Shown in pieces: positions 8,605-19,440 of a DNA stretch of 64,000 nucleotides. A program made the position numbers and the translations under genes. Source of the stretch: Asaia bogorensis (lineage in GTDB: Bacteria; Pseudomonadota; Alphaproteobacteria; Reyranellales; Reyranellaceae). The stretch is from positions 1 through 64,000 of the forward strand of contig CAMDQJ010000003.1 of NCBI GenBank assembly GCA_945905835.1, given 5' to 3'. The first letter of the stretch is position 1, and every line of letters starts with the position of its first letter. The notes below the pieces were generated by a model that did no database searches, was not told where the DNA came from, and worked only from the letters and a program-made list of their open reading frames with translations.

Positions 8605-9300
8605 CTAGAACTCCACCGCGGCCCGGGCCTCGGTGGTTGCCGCAGGCCGCAGGTCGGCCATCACAGTTTCGCCGCCGATCATACGCTGTCCCGGCGCAAC
8701 AAGCAGCCGCGCGCCGGCCGGCAGGTAGAGGTCGGTGCGGCTGCCGAAGCGGATATGGCCGAAGCGTTCGCCGACCGCCACGTCCTGGCCCGGCTTGACG
8801 TAGCAGATGATGCGGCGGGCGACCCAGCCCGCGATCTGCACGAAGCCGATGCGGCTGCCGTCGGCGCGATTGAGCGCGATCGCCATGCGTTCATTGTCCT
8901 CGCTCGCCTTGTCGTCCGAGGCGTTGAGGAACTTGCCCGGGCGATAGGCCACGACATCGATCGTGCCGGCGCAGGGCACGCGATTGATGTGGACGTCGAA
9001 GACGCTGAGGAAGATCGACACCCGGACCAGCGGGTCGCTGCCAAGGCCGAGCTCGGCCGGCGGCACGGCGAGCACGATCATCTGCACCAGCCCGTCGGCC
9101 GGTGCCACCAGCAACCCGTCTTCCTGCGGCACGCCGCGCGGCGGATCACGGAAGAAATAGACCGACCACAGCGTCAGGATGAGCAGCGGCCAGAAAATCC
9201 ACGCCGCGCCGGTCAAGGCGCCGAGAAAGGTCGCGACGGCGAAGGTGCCGATGAAGCGCCAGCCGTCGTCGAGGATGGGCACGAAGAAGTTGGTCAGCAT
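8605..9300 (-). CDS. psd: Phosphatidylserine decarboxylase proenzyme
   Basis: FFRDPPRGVPQ, DVHINRVPCAG, IRFGSRTDLYLPAG autocleavage GS motif. Confidence 0.93.
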   Translation of the reverse strand: MLTNFFVPILDDGWRFIGTFAVATFLGALTGAAWIFWPLLILTLWSVYFFRDPPRGVPQEDGLLVAPADGLVQMIVLAVPPAELGLGSDPLVRVSIFLSVFDVHINRVPCAGTIDVVAYRPGKFLNASDDKASEDNERMAIALNRADGSRIGFVQIAGWVARRIICYVKPGQDVAVGERFGHIRFGSRTDLYLPAGARLLVAPGQRMIGGETVMADLRPAATTEARAAVEF

Positions 9301-9328
9301 GGACCCGCCTTTGTTGGCCGCCGTCCGT

Positions 9329-10324
9329 TCAGTTGGACTTCGGCAAGCTGAAAATCTGGCCGGGATATATCAGATTCGGATCGCGAATCTGTTCCTTATT
9401 CGCGTCGAAAATGACGGTGTAGCGCCAGCCGTCGCCGTAGTGGGCGCGCGCGATGTTCCAGAGATTGTTGCCCTGCACGATGTGCAGCTTGCGGCCGTCG
9501 GGGTTGGCCGCCATGAGCGCGCGTTCAAACGACATCTCAAGGCGCTGCGCCGGCTTGCCGTCCGCCGCGAGGCGCTCGACGCGCAGCACATGCTTGCCGA
9601 CGGAAACCGGTTGCTCCGGCGCCAGCCGCCAGCGGCCATCGGCGCCGGCCCGGCCTTCGGCGACGGCCTTGTCGTCGAGATAGATGCGCACGGTGCTGCC
9701 GGCCGTGGCCTGGCCGGAGACCGTCACCTGGCCGCGATCGTCGTAGTCGAGCGTCGAGACCGAAAGATCGCCCGAGCGCGGCACGCCGCCCGGCGACGGC
9801 GGCTGCACCAGTGTCGAGGGGCCGCGCGGCGGGTCGATCATGACCAGCGCCCCTTCCTTGCCGGCGGCGGAGGCCGGCGGCACGACGACGATGACGACCT
9901 GCTCGGAGGTCACGGGGGCGCGTCCTTCGAGGTGCTGCACGACGCGCAGTTCGTGCTGGCCCGGCGCCAGCGGCGGATCCTGGACCATCAGCACCCATTC
10001 GCCGCGGGCATCGGAATCGCCGCGGACGGATTCCTTGCCGCCGTCGAGCAGCACGATCTTGGCCTTCGGCGCCGAACGGCCGGCGATTACGGCGCGGCCA
10101 TCCGGACCGACGCGGACCACATCGAAGGTCGGAACCATGACGGTATCTGTGGCGGCGGGTGGCTTGGCGGGCTCGGCCGGCGCGACGGCAGCCGTCTCGG
10201 GCACGGGCTTGGCGGCCTCGGCGATGGCGGCCTGTTCGCTCTGCTTGCCATACCAGGCATAGCCTAGTGCAGCCGCTATTACGGCTACACCGACCGCTAC
10301 CAATCCGATGATGATTTTGGACAT
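9329..10324 (-). CDS. LysM peptidoglycan-binding domain protein with Ig-like repeats
   Basis: C-terminal HIVQGNNLWNIARAHYGDGWRYTVIFDANKEQIRDPNLIYPGQIFSLP. Confidence 0.9.
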   Translation of the reverse strand: MSKIIIGLVAVGVAVIAAALGYAWYGKQSEQAAIAEAAKPVPETAAVAPAEPAKPPAATDTVMVPTFDVVRVGPDGRAVIAGRSAPKAKIVLLDGGKESVRGDSDARGEWVLMVQDPPLAPGQHELRVVQHLEGRAPVTSEQVVIVVVPPASAAGKEGALVMIDPPRGPSTLVQPPSPGGVPRSGDLSVSTLDYDDRGQVTVSGQATAGSTVRIYLDDKAVAEGRAGADGRWRLAPEQPVSVGKHVLRVERLAADGKPAQRLEMSFERALMAANPDGRKLHIVQGNNLWNIARAHYGDGWRYTVIFDANKEQIRDPNLIYPGQIFSLPKSN

Positions 10325-10458
10325 CTGTCCCTTTGGTCTCAGCCTTTAGAACGCAGCCGCTCCCCCGCGGGTTGCGCCATCAACTTCCCAGTGCCAAATG
10401 TTACCATGCGCCCGCAGTCCGCAAACCGTGCGGATTGCCCCATTTTCAAGAAGTTTCC

Positions 10459-11046
10459 GTGTCCCTGCCCTCCTCCCTTTGCGTGTTCTGCGGCGCCCGG
10501 TTCGGCGCCAATCCCGCCAACCGCGGCGCCGCCGCCGCCCTCGGCAAGCTGTTGGCCGACAACGGCGTCACGCTGGTCTATGGCGGCGGTGGCGTCGGTC
10601 TGATGGGGCTGGTGGCCAATGCCGCCCTCGGCGCCGGCGGCAAGGTGGTGGGCGTAATCCCGCAATTCCTGCTCGACCGCGAAGCCGGCCACCCCGCCCT
10701 CAGCGAAACCGTGATTGTGCAGAACATGCACGAGCGCAAGCTTGAGATGTTCGAGCGCTCCGAAGGTTTCGTGGTCCTGCCGGGCGGATTGGGCACCCTG
10801 GAGGAGTTCTTCGAGGTGCTGTCGTGGCGGACGCTCGGCCTGCACGACAAGCCCATCGTCATCATCGACCAGGACGGCTACTGGCAGCCTCTCCACGCCC
10901 TGCTGACAAGCGTCGTGGAAGGCGATTTCGCCGACCGGCGCTACCTCGACCATGTGGCCTTCGTGACCCGGATCGAGGACGTCCTGCCGGCCATCGAGGC
11001 GATGCCGCGCACTCTTGTCGCGGACAAGAAGCTCGACCGCCTTTGA
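10459..11046 (+). CDS. LOG family protein (TIGR00730-type Rossmann fold, nucleotide 5'-monophosphate phosphoribohydrolase)
   Basis: LCVFCGARFGANP, YGGGGVGLMG, LPGGLGTLEEFFEVLSW; GTG start chosen. Confidence 0.92.
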   Translation: MSLPSSLCVFCGARFGANPANRGAAAALGKLLADNGVTLVYGGGGVGLMGLVANAALGAGGKVVGVIPQFLLDREAGHPALSETVIVQNMHERKLEMFERSEGFVVLPGGLGTLEEFFEVLSWRTLGLHDKPIVIIDQDGYWQPLHALLTSVVEGDFADRRYLDHVAFVTRIEDVLPAIEAMPRTLVADKKLDRL

Positions 11047-11087
11047 TTGCGGGAGAGACGCGCCGGCAGGCCGTCCTCCGCGTCCTT

Positions 11088-12716
11088 CTACAAGCCTGGA
11101 TGAAGACCCGGCGCCTCCTGGCCCGTTCGTGCCACATATTCCGTGTAGCCGCCGCCGTACTGATGAACGCCCTCGGGCGTCAGTTCCAGCACTCGATTTG
11201 AGAGCTTGGCCAGGAAGTGGCGATCATGCGAAACGAACAGCATGGTGCCCTCGAATTCCGCGAGCGCCGCGACCAGCATCTCCTTCGTCGCCATGTCGAG
11301 ATGGTTCGTCGGCTCGTCGAGAACCAGGAAGTTCGGCGGATCGAACAGCATCTTGGCCATGACCAGACGCGCCTTCTCGCCGCCGGATAGAACACGGCAG
11401 GGCTTCTCGATATCGTCGCCGGAAAAGCCGAAGCAGCCGGCCAGCGACTTCAGCGCGCCCGTGCCGGCCTGCGGGAACGATCCGTCCAGCGATTCGAACA
11501 CCGTCTCGTCGCCATCGAGCAAGTCCATGGAGTGCTGGGCGAAGTAGCCCATCCTGACACTGGCGCCGAGGGTCACGCTGCCCTGGTCAGGCTCGGTCGC
11601 GCCCGCCACCAGCTTCAGCAGCGTGGACTTGCCGGCGCCGTTGACGCCCAGCACGCACCAGCGTTCCTGGCGGCGCATCCGCAGATCGAGTCCCTCATAG
11701 ATCGGCTGCGTGCCGTAGCCCTTGTGGACGTCCTTGAAGCTTACGACGTCGTCGCCCGAGCGCGGCGGGCTGCGGAACTCGAACCGGACGGACTGGCGTC
11801 GCCGCGGCGGTTCCACCTTCTCGATCTTGTCGAGCTTCTTCACGCGGCTCTGGACCTGGGCGGCGTGAGACGCGCGCGCCTTGAAGCGCTCGACGAACTT
11901 CATCTCCTTGGCCAGCATCGCCTGCTGGCGGTCGAATTGCGCCTGGCGTTGCTTCTCGCCCAGCGCCCGCTGCTCCTCGTAGAAATCGAAGTTGCCCGAA
12001 TAGGTGATGAGCGAGCCGCCGTCGACCTCGACGATCTTGCCGATGATGCGGTTCATGAACTCGCGGTCGTGCGAAGTCATCAGCAGCGCGCCCTCGTACT
12101 TCTTGAGGAAGTCTTCCAGCCAGATCAGGCTTTCGAGATCGAGATGGTTGCTGGGCTCGTCGAGCAGCATGGCATCGGGCCGCATCAGCAGGATGCGGGC
12201 GAGCGCCACGCGCAACTTCCAGCCGCCGGACAACAGGCCGACGTCGCCGTCCATGCGCTCCTGGCTGAAGCTCAGACCGCTGAGCACCTCGCGCGCCCGG
12301 GCATCGAGCGCATAGCCGTCGAGCTCCTCGAAGCGCCCCTGCACCTCGCCATAGCGCTCGACCAGGGCGTCCATCCTGTCGGCCTGCTCCGGGTCGGCCA
12401 TAGCCGCCCCGAGCTGGGCGATTTCGGTCGCGAGCGCACTCACCGGCCCGACGCCATCCATCACGGTGGCGACCGCGCTGCAGCCCGACATCTCGCCGAC
12501 ATCCTGGCTGAAGTAGCCGATCGTCACGCCTGCTTCGACCGTCACCTGGCCGTCGTCGGGCTGCTCCTGGCCGGCGATCATGCGGAAAAGCGTCGTCTTG
12601 CCGGCGCCGTTGGGCCCGACAAGCCCCGCCTTCTCGCCCTTCTGGATGCCCATCGACGCGTCGATGAACAGGATCTGATGGCCGTGCTGCTTGCTGATGT
12701 TATCGAGCCGAATCAT
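11088..12716 (-). CDS. ABC-F family ATP-binding protein
   Basis: Two ABC domains (GPNGAGKTT, GVNGAGKST; LSGGWKLRVALARILL, LSGGEKARLVMAKML) and linker, no TM segments. Confidence 0.93.
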   Translation of the reverse strand: MIRLDNISKQHGHQILFIDASMGIQKGEKAGLVGPNGAGKTTLFRMIAGQEQPDDGQVTVEAGVTIGYFSQDVGEMSGCSAVATVMDGVGPVSALATEIAQLGAAMADPEQADRMDALVERYGEVQGRFEELDGYALDARAREVLSGLSFSQERMDGDVGLLSGGWKLRVALARILLMRPDAMLLDEPSNHLDLESLIWLEDFLKKYEGALLMTSHDREFMNRIIGKIVEVDGGSLITYSGNFDFYEEQRALGEKQRQAQFDRQQAMLAKEMKFVERFKARASHAAQVQSRVKKLDKIEKVEPPRRRQSVRFEFRSPPRSGDDVVSFKDVHKGYGTQPIYEGLDLRMRRQERWCVLGVNGAGKSTLLKLVAGATEPDQGSVTLGASVRMGYFAQHSMDLLDGDETVFESLDGSFPQAGTGALKSLAGCFGFSGDDIEKPCRVLSGGEKARLVMAKMLFDPPNFLVLDEPTNHLDMATKEMLVAALAEFEGTMLFVSHDRHFLAKLSNRVLELTPEGVHQYGGGYTEYVARTGQEAPGLHPGL

Positions 12717-12805
12717 GGGGGCTGTGCTGGCGGGAAAGACGCGGCAACGCAAGCCGCAGCCAGACCACGGGATTGCGGCCGATTGTCCTCTGCCTTCATT
12801 TATTT

Positions 12806-12817
12806 AACCATATGGTT
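12806..12817. promoter_or_regulatory. Perfect 12-bp palindrome AACCATATGGTT, candidate operator upstream of DHFR-like gene
   Basis: tttaaccatatggtttagtatataaaac ahead of the 12854 start. Confidence 0.5.
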
Positions 12818-12853
12818 TAGTATATAAAACTTACCGCGCAGAGGGAGACATCG

Positions 12854-13495
12854 ATGGCCAAAGTGAAAGTTGCCGGGTTCAGTGTCTCGCTCGATGGCTT
12901 CGCCGCAGGAACCGCTCAGAGCCTGGAACATCCGCTTGGTGTGCGAGGCGAGGAGCTCTTTCAGTGGTTTTTCCCAACTCAGACTTTTCATCAGATGCTG
13001 GGAAAAGAGGACGGTGAAACCGGCCTCGATGACAGGTTCGGCCGACGCGCCATGGAAGATTTCGGCGCCTTCATCCTCGGTCGCAACATGTTCGGACCTG
13101 TGCGTGGCGAATGGCCGGACGATCAATGGAAAGGCTGGTGGGGTGACACTCCGCCTTATCATGCGCCCACTTTCGTCCTGACACATTACCCGCGACCGCC
13201 GATCGAGATGCTGGGTGGAACGACATTTTATTTTGTCTCTGGCGGCATCGAGGAGGCGCTGCAAAAGGCACGCGACGCGTCGGGCGCAAAGGACATCAAG
13301 ATTGGCGGCGGTGTCGAGACGGTGAAGCAATACGTTCAGGCCGGCCACGTGGATGAAATTCACCTCGCCGTTGCTCCCGTTGCGCTTGGCCAAGGGGAAG
13401 CGCTCTTTAGCGGCCTGGATCTCCGCGCTTTGGGATATCGGACCGTCGAGCATGTTCCCACGGACCGAGCCACGCACATTGTCCTCGCGAAGTAG
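12854..13495 (+). CDS. Dihydrofolate reductase / RibD C-terminal domain family protein
   Basis: VAGFSVSLDGFAAG, GAFILGRNMFGPVRGEWPD, KIGGGVETVKQYVQAGHVDEIHLAVAPVALGQGEALF. Confidence 0.9.
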   Translation: MAKVKVAGFSVSLDGFAAGTAQSLEHPLGVRGEELFQWFFPTQTFHQMLGKEDGETGLDDRFGRRAMEDFGAFILGRNMFGPVRGEWPDDQWKGWWGDTPPYHAPTFVLTHYPRPPIEMLGGTTFYFVSGGIEEALQKARDASGAKDIKIGGGVETVKQYVQAGHVDEIHLAVAPVALGQGEALFSGLDLRALGYRTVEHVPTDRATHIVLAK

Positions 13496-13555
13496 CGTTG
13501 GCGATTACGTGATGTCATAGGTCTCACGCTTGAGGCAGCGCCGACTTGGTTTCGC

Positions 13556-13680
13556 CTACTCCCACTCGATCGTGCCCGGCGGCTTGCTGGTGATGTCGTA
13601 CGTCACGCGGTTGATGCCTCGGGCATTCGTTGATGATGCCGGTGCCGACGCGGCCGAGGAAGGCGTGCTCGAAGAGAAAG
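13556..13680 (-). pseudogene. guaA: 3' terminal remnant of GMP synthase
   Basis: Minus strand [20 protein letters not shown] (GuaA C terminus), preceded in a shifted frame by [16 protein letters not shown]; no upstream guaA body. Confidence 0.75.
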
Positions 13681-13703
13681 TGCACTACGGCTTGAACAAC
13701 GCT

Positions 13704-14180
13704 TCAAGTCCCGACCGCCTGCGCCGCTTTGGACCGGTCCACAGGACGCCGGGAAAGCCCTTCAACGGCTTCAGCGCCTCTCCGCGCCGGCCCACTCCGG
13801 CGAGTCCTCGAGGGCGATGTGGTAGAGCGGCTCGCGGCCGGTGCCGCTGTCGAACAGCGCGCGCGGCAGGTTGACCATTTGCGGCGAGCGCTTGCGCTCG
13901 TAGGAAACGGGCGTGCCGCAGTTGGCGCAGAAGCCGCGAACGTCACCCGCCTCGTCCTTGAACCGCGTGATCGCCGTGGCGCCCTTGGCGATGCGGTGGC
14001 GCCCGTGGCGATGCGGAAGCGGCTGCGCCAGCTGCCGACATAGGTCGCGTAGGCAGCGCCGTGCGCGTGGCGGCTCTTGCTGGAGTGATCGTGCCAGGCC
14101 CAGCGGGCGGGGACGCCGATCTCGACCTGGACCTTGCCGCATTGGCAGCGGCCCTTCGCGATTCCCTTGGTGGTCGGCAT
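13704..14180 (-). pseudogene. GFA-family (glutathione-dependent formaldehyde-activating-like) protein, frameshifted
   Basis: N part MPTTKGIAKGRCQCGKVQVEIG..HGAAYATYVGSWRSRFRIATG and C part RIAKGATAITRFKDEAGDVRGFCANCGTPVSYERKRSPQMVNLPRALFD lie in different frames, separated by a 20-bp tandem duplication. Confidence 0.85.
13977..14016. repeat. 20-bp imperfect tandem duplication (19/20)
   Basis: tggcgcccttggcgatgcgg (13977-13996) then tggcgcccgtggcgatgcgg (13997-14016). Confidence 0.97.
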
Positions 14181-14309
14181 GAGAAATTCCTAGCAAATAT
14201 ACGCGCAGATTGCTCCGCCCTGCCCGCGATGGCAGGTCGCTGCCATGCTGTGCTGGAGATTGCCTTTCCCCCACCGCGGTGCAACAAGACAGGCCATAAT
14301 CAGCAATAG

Positions 14310-16574
<2,265 letters not shown>

Positions 16575-16629
16575 CGCGGCGTCGGGTGGAACCGTCCAGG
16601 GCAACCGAGGCGGCTCGAAGGAAGAAGCG

Positions 16630-16860
16630 ATGCCGAAAATCAAGGTGAAGAATCCGGTCGTCGAGATGGACGGCGACGAGATGACCCGGATCATCTGGAA
16701 GTTCATCAAGGACAGGCTGATCCTTCCCTACCTCGACATCGACCTCAAGTATTACGATCTCGGCGTCGAATACCGCGACCAGACCAACGACCAGGTGACG
16801 ATCGATTCGACCAAGGCGACACAGCAGTACGGCGTCGCGGCGATCGACGGTGGTGGCTAG
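16630..16860 (+). pseudogene. icd: N-terminal stub of dimeric (eukaryote-like) NADP-isocitrate dehydrogenase
   Basis: [70 protein letters not shown] then IDGGG*; rest of the ~400-aa enzyme absent. Confidence 0.9.
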
Positions 16861-16882
16861 CCGAGCGCGCTGCAGTTCCCGC

Positions 16883-17875
16883 TTACTCCGGCTTGATGCC
16901 CGCCGCGTTCAGCACTGGCACCCAGATCGGCTCCTGCACCTTCAACCAGTCGGCGAGTTGCTGCGGCGTGCCGCCCATGGCGACGAAGCCGCGCTTGCGC
17001 AGTTCCTCCTTCGCCTCCGGCGTCGACACGGCGGCGTTCAGCGCTTCGTTCAACTTGGCGATCGTGGCCGCCGGCGCGCCCGCCGTCGCCAGCAGCGTGT
17101 AGACGATGGTGCCGTCGACCCCGCCCATGCCCTGCTCCTTGAAGGTCGGGATCTCCGGCGCGACCGAAGAACGCTCCGGCGAGGCCATGGCATAGGCCTT
17201 CAGCTTGCCCGACTGGAGGTGCGCGGCGACCGAGGTGATGCTCGACATGCCGAGCTTGATGTGGCCGCCCAGCAGGTCCGTCACCAGCGGACCGGTGCCG
17301 CGAAACGGCACGTGAGTCAGCTTGAAGCCGTTCAGCATGGCGAACTGCTCGGTCGACAGATGCATCGGTGTCGTCAGGCCGGCCGTGCCATATTGCACCT
17401 GGCCGGGCGCCGCCTTGGCGGCCGCGACGATCGCCTTGAGGTCGGCCCATGGCGCATCAGCACTGCCGACAAACACCGATTCCTGCTTGGCGATGAAGCC
17501 GACCGGCACAAACGCCGTCTTGGGATCGAAGCCGAGCTTGGCCACGATATAGGGATAGAGGACGAGGTTGTTGCTGCTGACGACCATCCAGTGGCCGTCG
17601 CCCGGTTGCTTGGCCACGAACTCGTGGGCGATGCTGCCGCCCCCGCCGCCCTTGTTGTCGACGATGACGGTCTGCCCCAGCACCTTCTGCATCGGCTCCT
17701 GAACGGCGCGCGCCAGCGCGTCGGTGCCGCCACCCGGCGGGAACGGCACCACCATGTGCACCGGTTGCGTCGGAAAAGTCTGCGCACCAGCGCGAGACGC
17801 GCCCGCCAACGTGGCGAGCGCGCCCGCAATGAAGGTGCGTCTTGTGCTCAACGGTCCGTCGAAGCGCGTGAGCAT
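16883..17875 (-). CDS. Tripartite tricarboxylate transporter substrate-binding protein (TctC/Bug family)
   Basis: Tat/Sec-like leader, FPTQPVHMVVPFPPGGGTDALAR, IVDNKGGGGGSIA, YGTAGLTTPMHL. Confidence 0.93.
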   Translation of the reverse strand: MLTRFDGPLSTRRTFIAGALATLAGASRAGAQTFPTQPVHMVVPFPPGGGTDALARAVQEPMQKVLGQTVIVDNKGGGGGSIAHEFVAKQPGDGHWMVVSSNNLVLYPYIVAKLGFDPKTAFVPVGFIAKQESVFVGSADAPWADLKAIVAAAKAAPGQVQYGTAGLTTPMHLSTEQFAMLNGFKLTHVPFRGTGPLVTDLLGGHIKLGMSSITSVAAHLQSGKLKAYAMASPERSSVAPEIPTFKEQGMGGVDGTIVYTLLATAGAPAATIAKLNEALNAAVSTPEAKEELRKRGFVAMGGTPQQLADWLKVQEPIWVPVLNAAGIKPE

Positions 17876-17922
17876 ATTCCCCCTCTTCAGCCCCGTTATC
17901 TGCAGGGGCCCTGAGGAGAAGC

Positions 17923-17958
17923 CTAGCCGGTTTTTTCCGGCTAGACGATAGCCGGCTA
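17923..17958. repeat. Clustered inverted repeats: ctagccgg-tttttt-ccggctag and palindrome tagccggcta overlapping the gapR stop
   Basis: 17923-17944 stem-loop and 17949-17958 palindrome share the tagccgg core. Confidence 0.8.
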
Positions 17959-18228
17959 GACCATTCCCAGCGCGTGCGTATAGGTATCGAGCAGCGCCTC
18001 CTGCTCGGCGCGGTCGGCGGCGTCCATCTTCCGCAGGCCGACGACCTTGCGCATGGTCTTGACGTCGTAGCCGACGCCCTTGGCCTCGCTGTAGATGTCG
18101 CGGATGTCGCTGCCGATGGCGTGGCGCTCTTCCTCGAGCTTCTCGATGCGCTCGACGAAGCTCTTCAGGCGGTCAGCCGAAATCGGCCCAGCCTTGGTCT
18201 TTTTCGAAACAGCGCTACCGTCCGGCAT
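17956..18228 (-). CDS. gapR: DUF2312 protein, GapR-like nucleoid-associated protein
   Basis: RLKSFVERIEKLEEERHAIGSDIRDIYSEAKGVGYDVKTMRKVVGLRKMDAADRAEQEALLDTYTHALGM. Confidence 0.9.
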   Translation of the reverse strand: MPDGSAVSKKTKAGPISADRLKSFVERIEKLEEERHAIGSDIRDIYSEAKGVGYDVKTMRKVVGLRKMDAADRAEQEALLDTYTHALGMV

Positions 18229-18341
18229 GGCCAACACTCCACTCAAGTCCAACTGGGATCCGACTGGCCGGACCATAGGAGCGCGGGGCCTGCCGGCTCA
18301 ATGGCCGGGAGGCGATGAATGACGGGGATAACGGGGACTGC

Positions 18342-18614
18342 TCAGCCGTGCTTGTGCGGCGCCTTGGCGTCCTTCTGGAACTTGGCCTTCCACTCCTCGT
18401 ACGGCATGCCGTAGACGACCTCGCGGGCCTTGGGATCGGGGATCTCGATGCCCTGCTTGCCCGCCTCCTCGCGATACCAGCGCGACAGGCAGTTGCGGCA
18501 GAAACCCGCGAGATTCATCAGATCGAGGTTCTGCACATCGGTGCGCTCGCGCAGATGCTCGACAAGGCGGCGGAAGGCGGCGGCTTCGAGTTCAGTCTTG
18601 GTCTTGTCGTCCAT
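18342..18614 (-). CDS. DUF1244 domain-containing protein
   Basis: AAAFRRLVEHLRERTDVQNLDLMNLAGFCRNCLSRWYREEA.. VVYGMPYEEWKAKFQ. Confidence 0.93.
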   Translation of the reverse strand: MDDKTKTELEAAAFRRLVEHLRERTDVQNLDLMNLAGFCRNCLSRWYREEAGKQGIEIPDPKAREVVYGMPYEEWKAKFQKDAKAPHKHG

Positions 18615-18646
18615 GGGAAGGCTCCTCGGCTATTCCGGATATAGGC

Positions 18647-19411
18647 TCAGCCCAATGCCGCCGCAACGGCGGCCCGGATGGGCGCCGCGAGCCGCCGGCC
18701 CCAGTCACGCGCCGTTTGCGGCGTCGCCATCAGGTCCTGGCGCACTTCCACCGAGCAATGCGGGATGGCGCGCGGCCGAGCGTGGGCGGTCAGGGTGTAT
18801 TCGTAGGAGGCGCGTGCCGAATAGGGTTCGTTGTCGCCCACCACGAGCGTGCTGTCGCGGCGCAGCTCGGCGAGCAGCGGCTCGGGCAGGCGTGGATCGT
18901 CGTTCCACAGCACGCCGACATGCCAGGGGCGTTTGAAGCCCTTCATCTCCGGCGTGAAGCTGTGCATGACCAGCATGCAGATTTTCCGGCCGCCCGCCGT
19001 CATGCGGTCGATCTGCTCGTCGACCGCGCGGTGATAGGGCCAGAAGCAGGCCTCGGCGCGCGCATCGATCTGTTCCTGGGTAAGGCCGCGGTTGGCAGGA
19101 ATGGATGTCTCGTCGCTGATCTCCGGCGTCGAGCCCTCGCCGCCCGGCCAGCGGTTGCAGTCGATTACCAACCGCGAGAAGCCCGAGGCAAGCACCGGCG
19201 CACCGAGGATCGACGCGAGCTCGATCGCCGCGTCGAGCGCGCCGATGTCCCAGCCGATATGGCGGTCGAGTTCGTCGGCCGAAATGCCGAGATCGCCCAG
19301 GGACTTTGGCACGGCCTTGCTCGCGTGGTCGCACAAAAGAAGAAGCGGCGCCTTGCCGGCGCTGTTGTGGACGGAGAAAGGCGGCGGATCGCCAGGACCG
19401 AGCAGTTGCAT
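18647..19411 (-). CDS. N-formylglutamate amidohydrolase family protein (copy 1)
   Basis: LLLCDHASKAVPKSLGDLG, HIGWDIGA, RLVIDCNRWP, HSFTPEMKG, NEPYSAR. Confidence 0.9.
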   Translation of the reverse strand: MQLLGPGDPPPFSVHNSAGKAPLLLLCDHASKAVPKSLGDLGISADELDRHIGWDIGALDAAIELASILGAPVLASGFSRLVIDCNRWPGGEGSTPEISDETSIPANRGLTQEQIDARAEACFWPYHRAVDEQIDRMTAGGRKICMLVMHSFTPEMKGFKRPWHVGVLWNDDPRLPEPLLAELRRDSTLVVGDNEPYSARASYEYTLTAHARPRAIPHCSVEVRQDLMATPQTARDWGRRLAAPIRAAVAAALG

Positions 19412-19440
19412 CGCGCCCCTATAGTGCCAAGATCGAGCGA

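Noticed and set aside
11532-12827. 431-aa plus-strand ORF opposite the ABC-F gene
   Set aside because: Antisense shadow ORF of a well-supported ABC-F ATPase.
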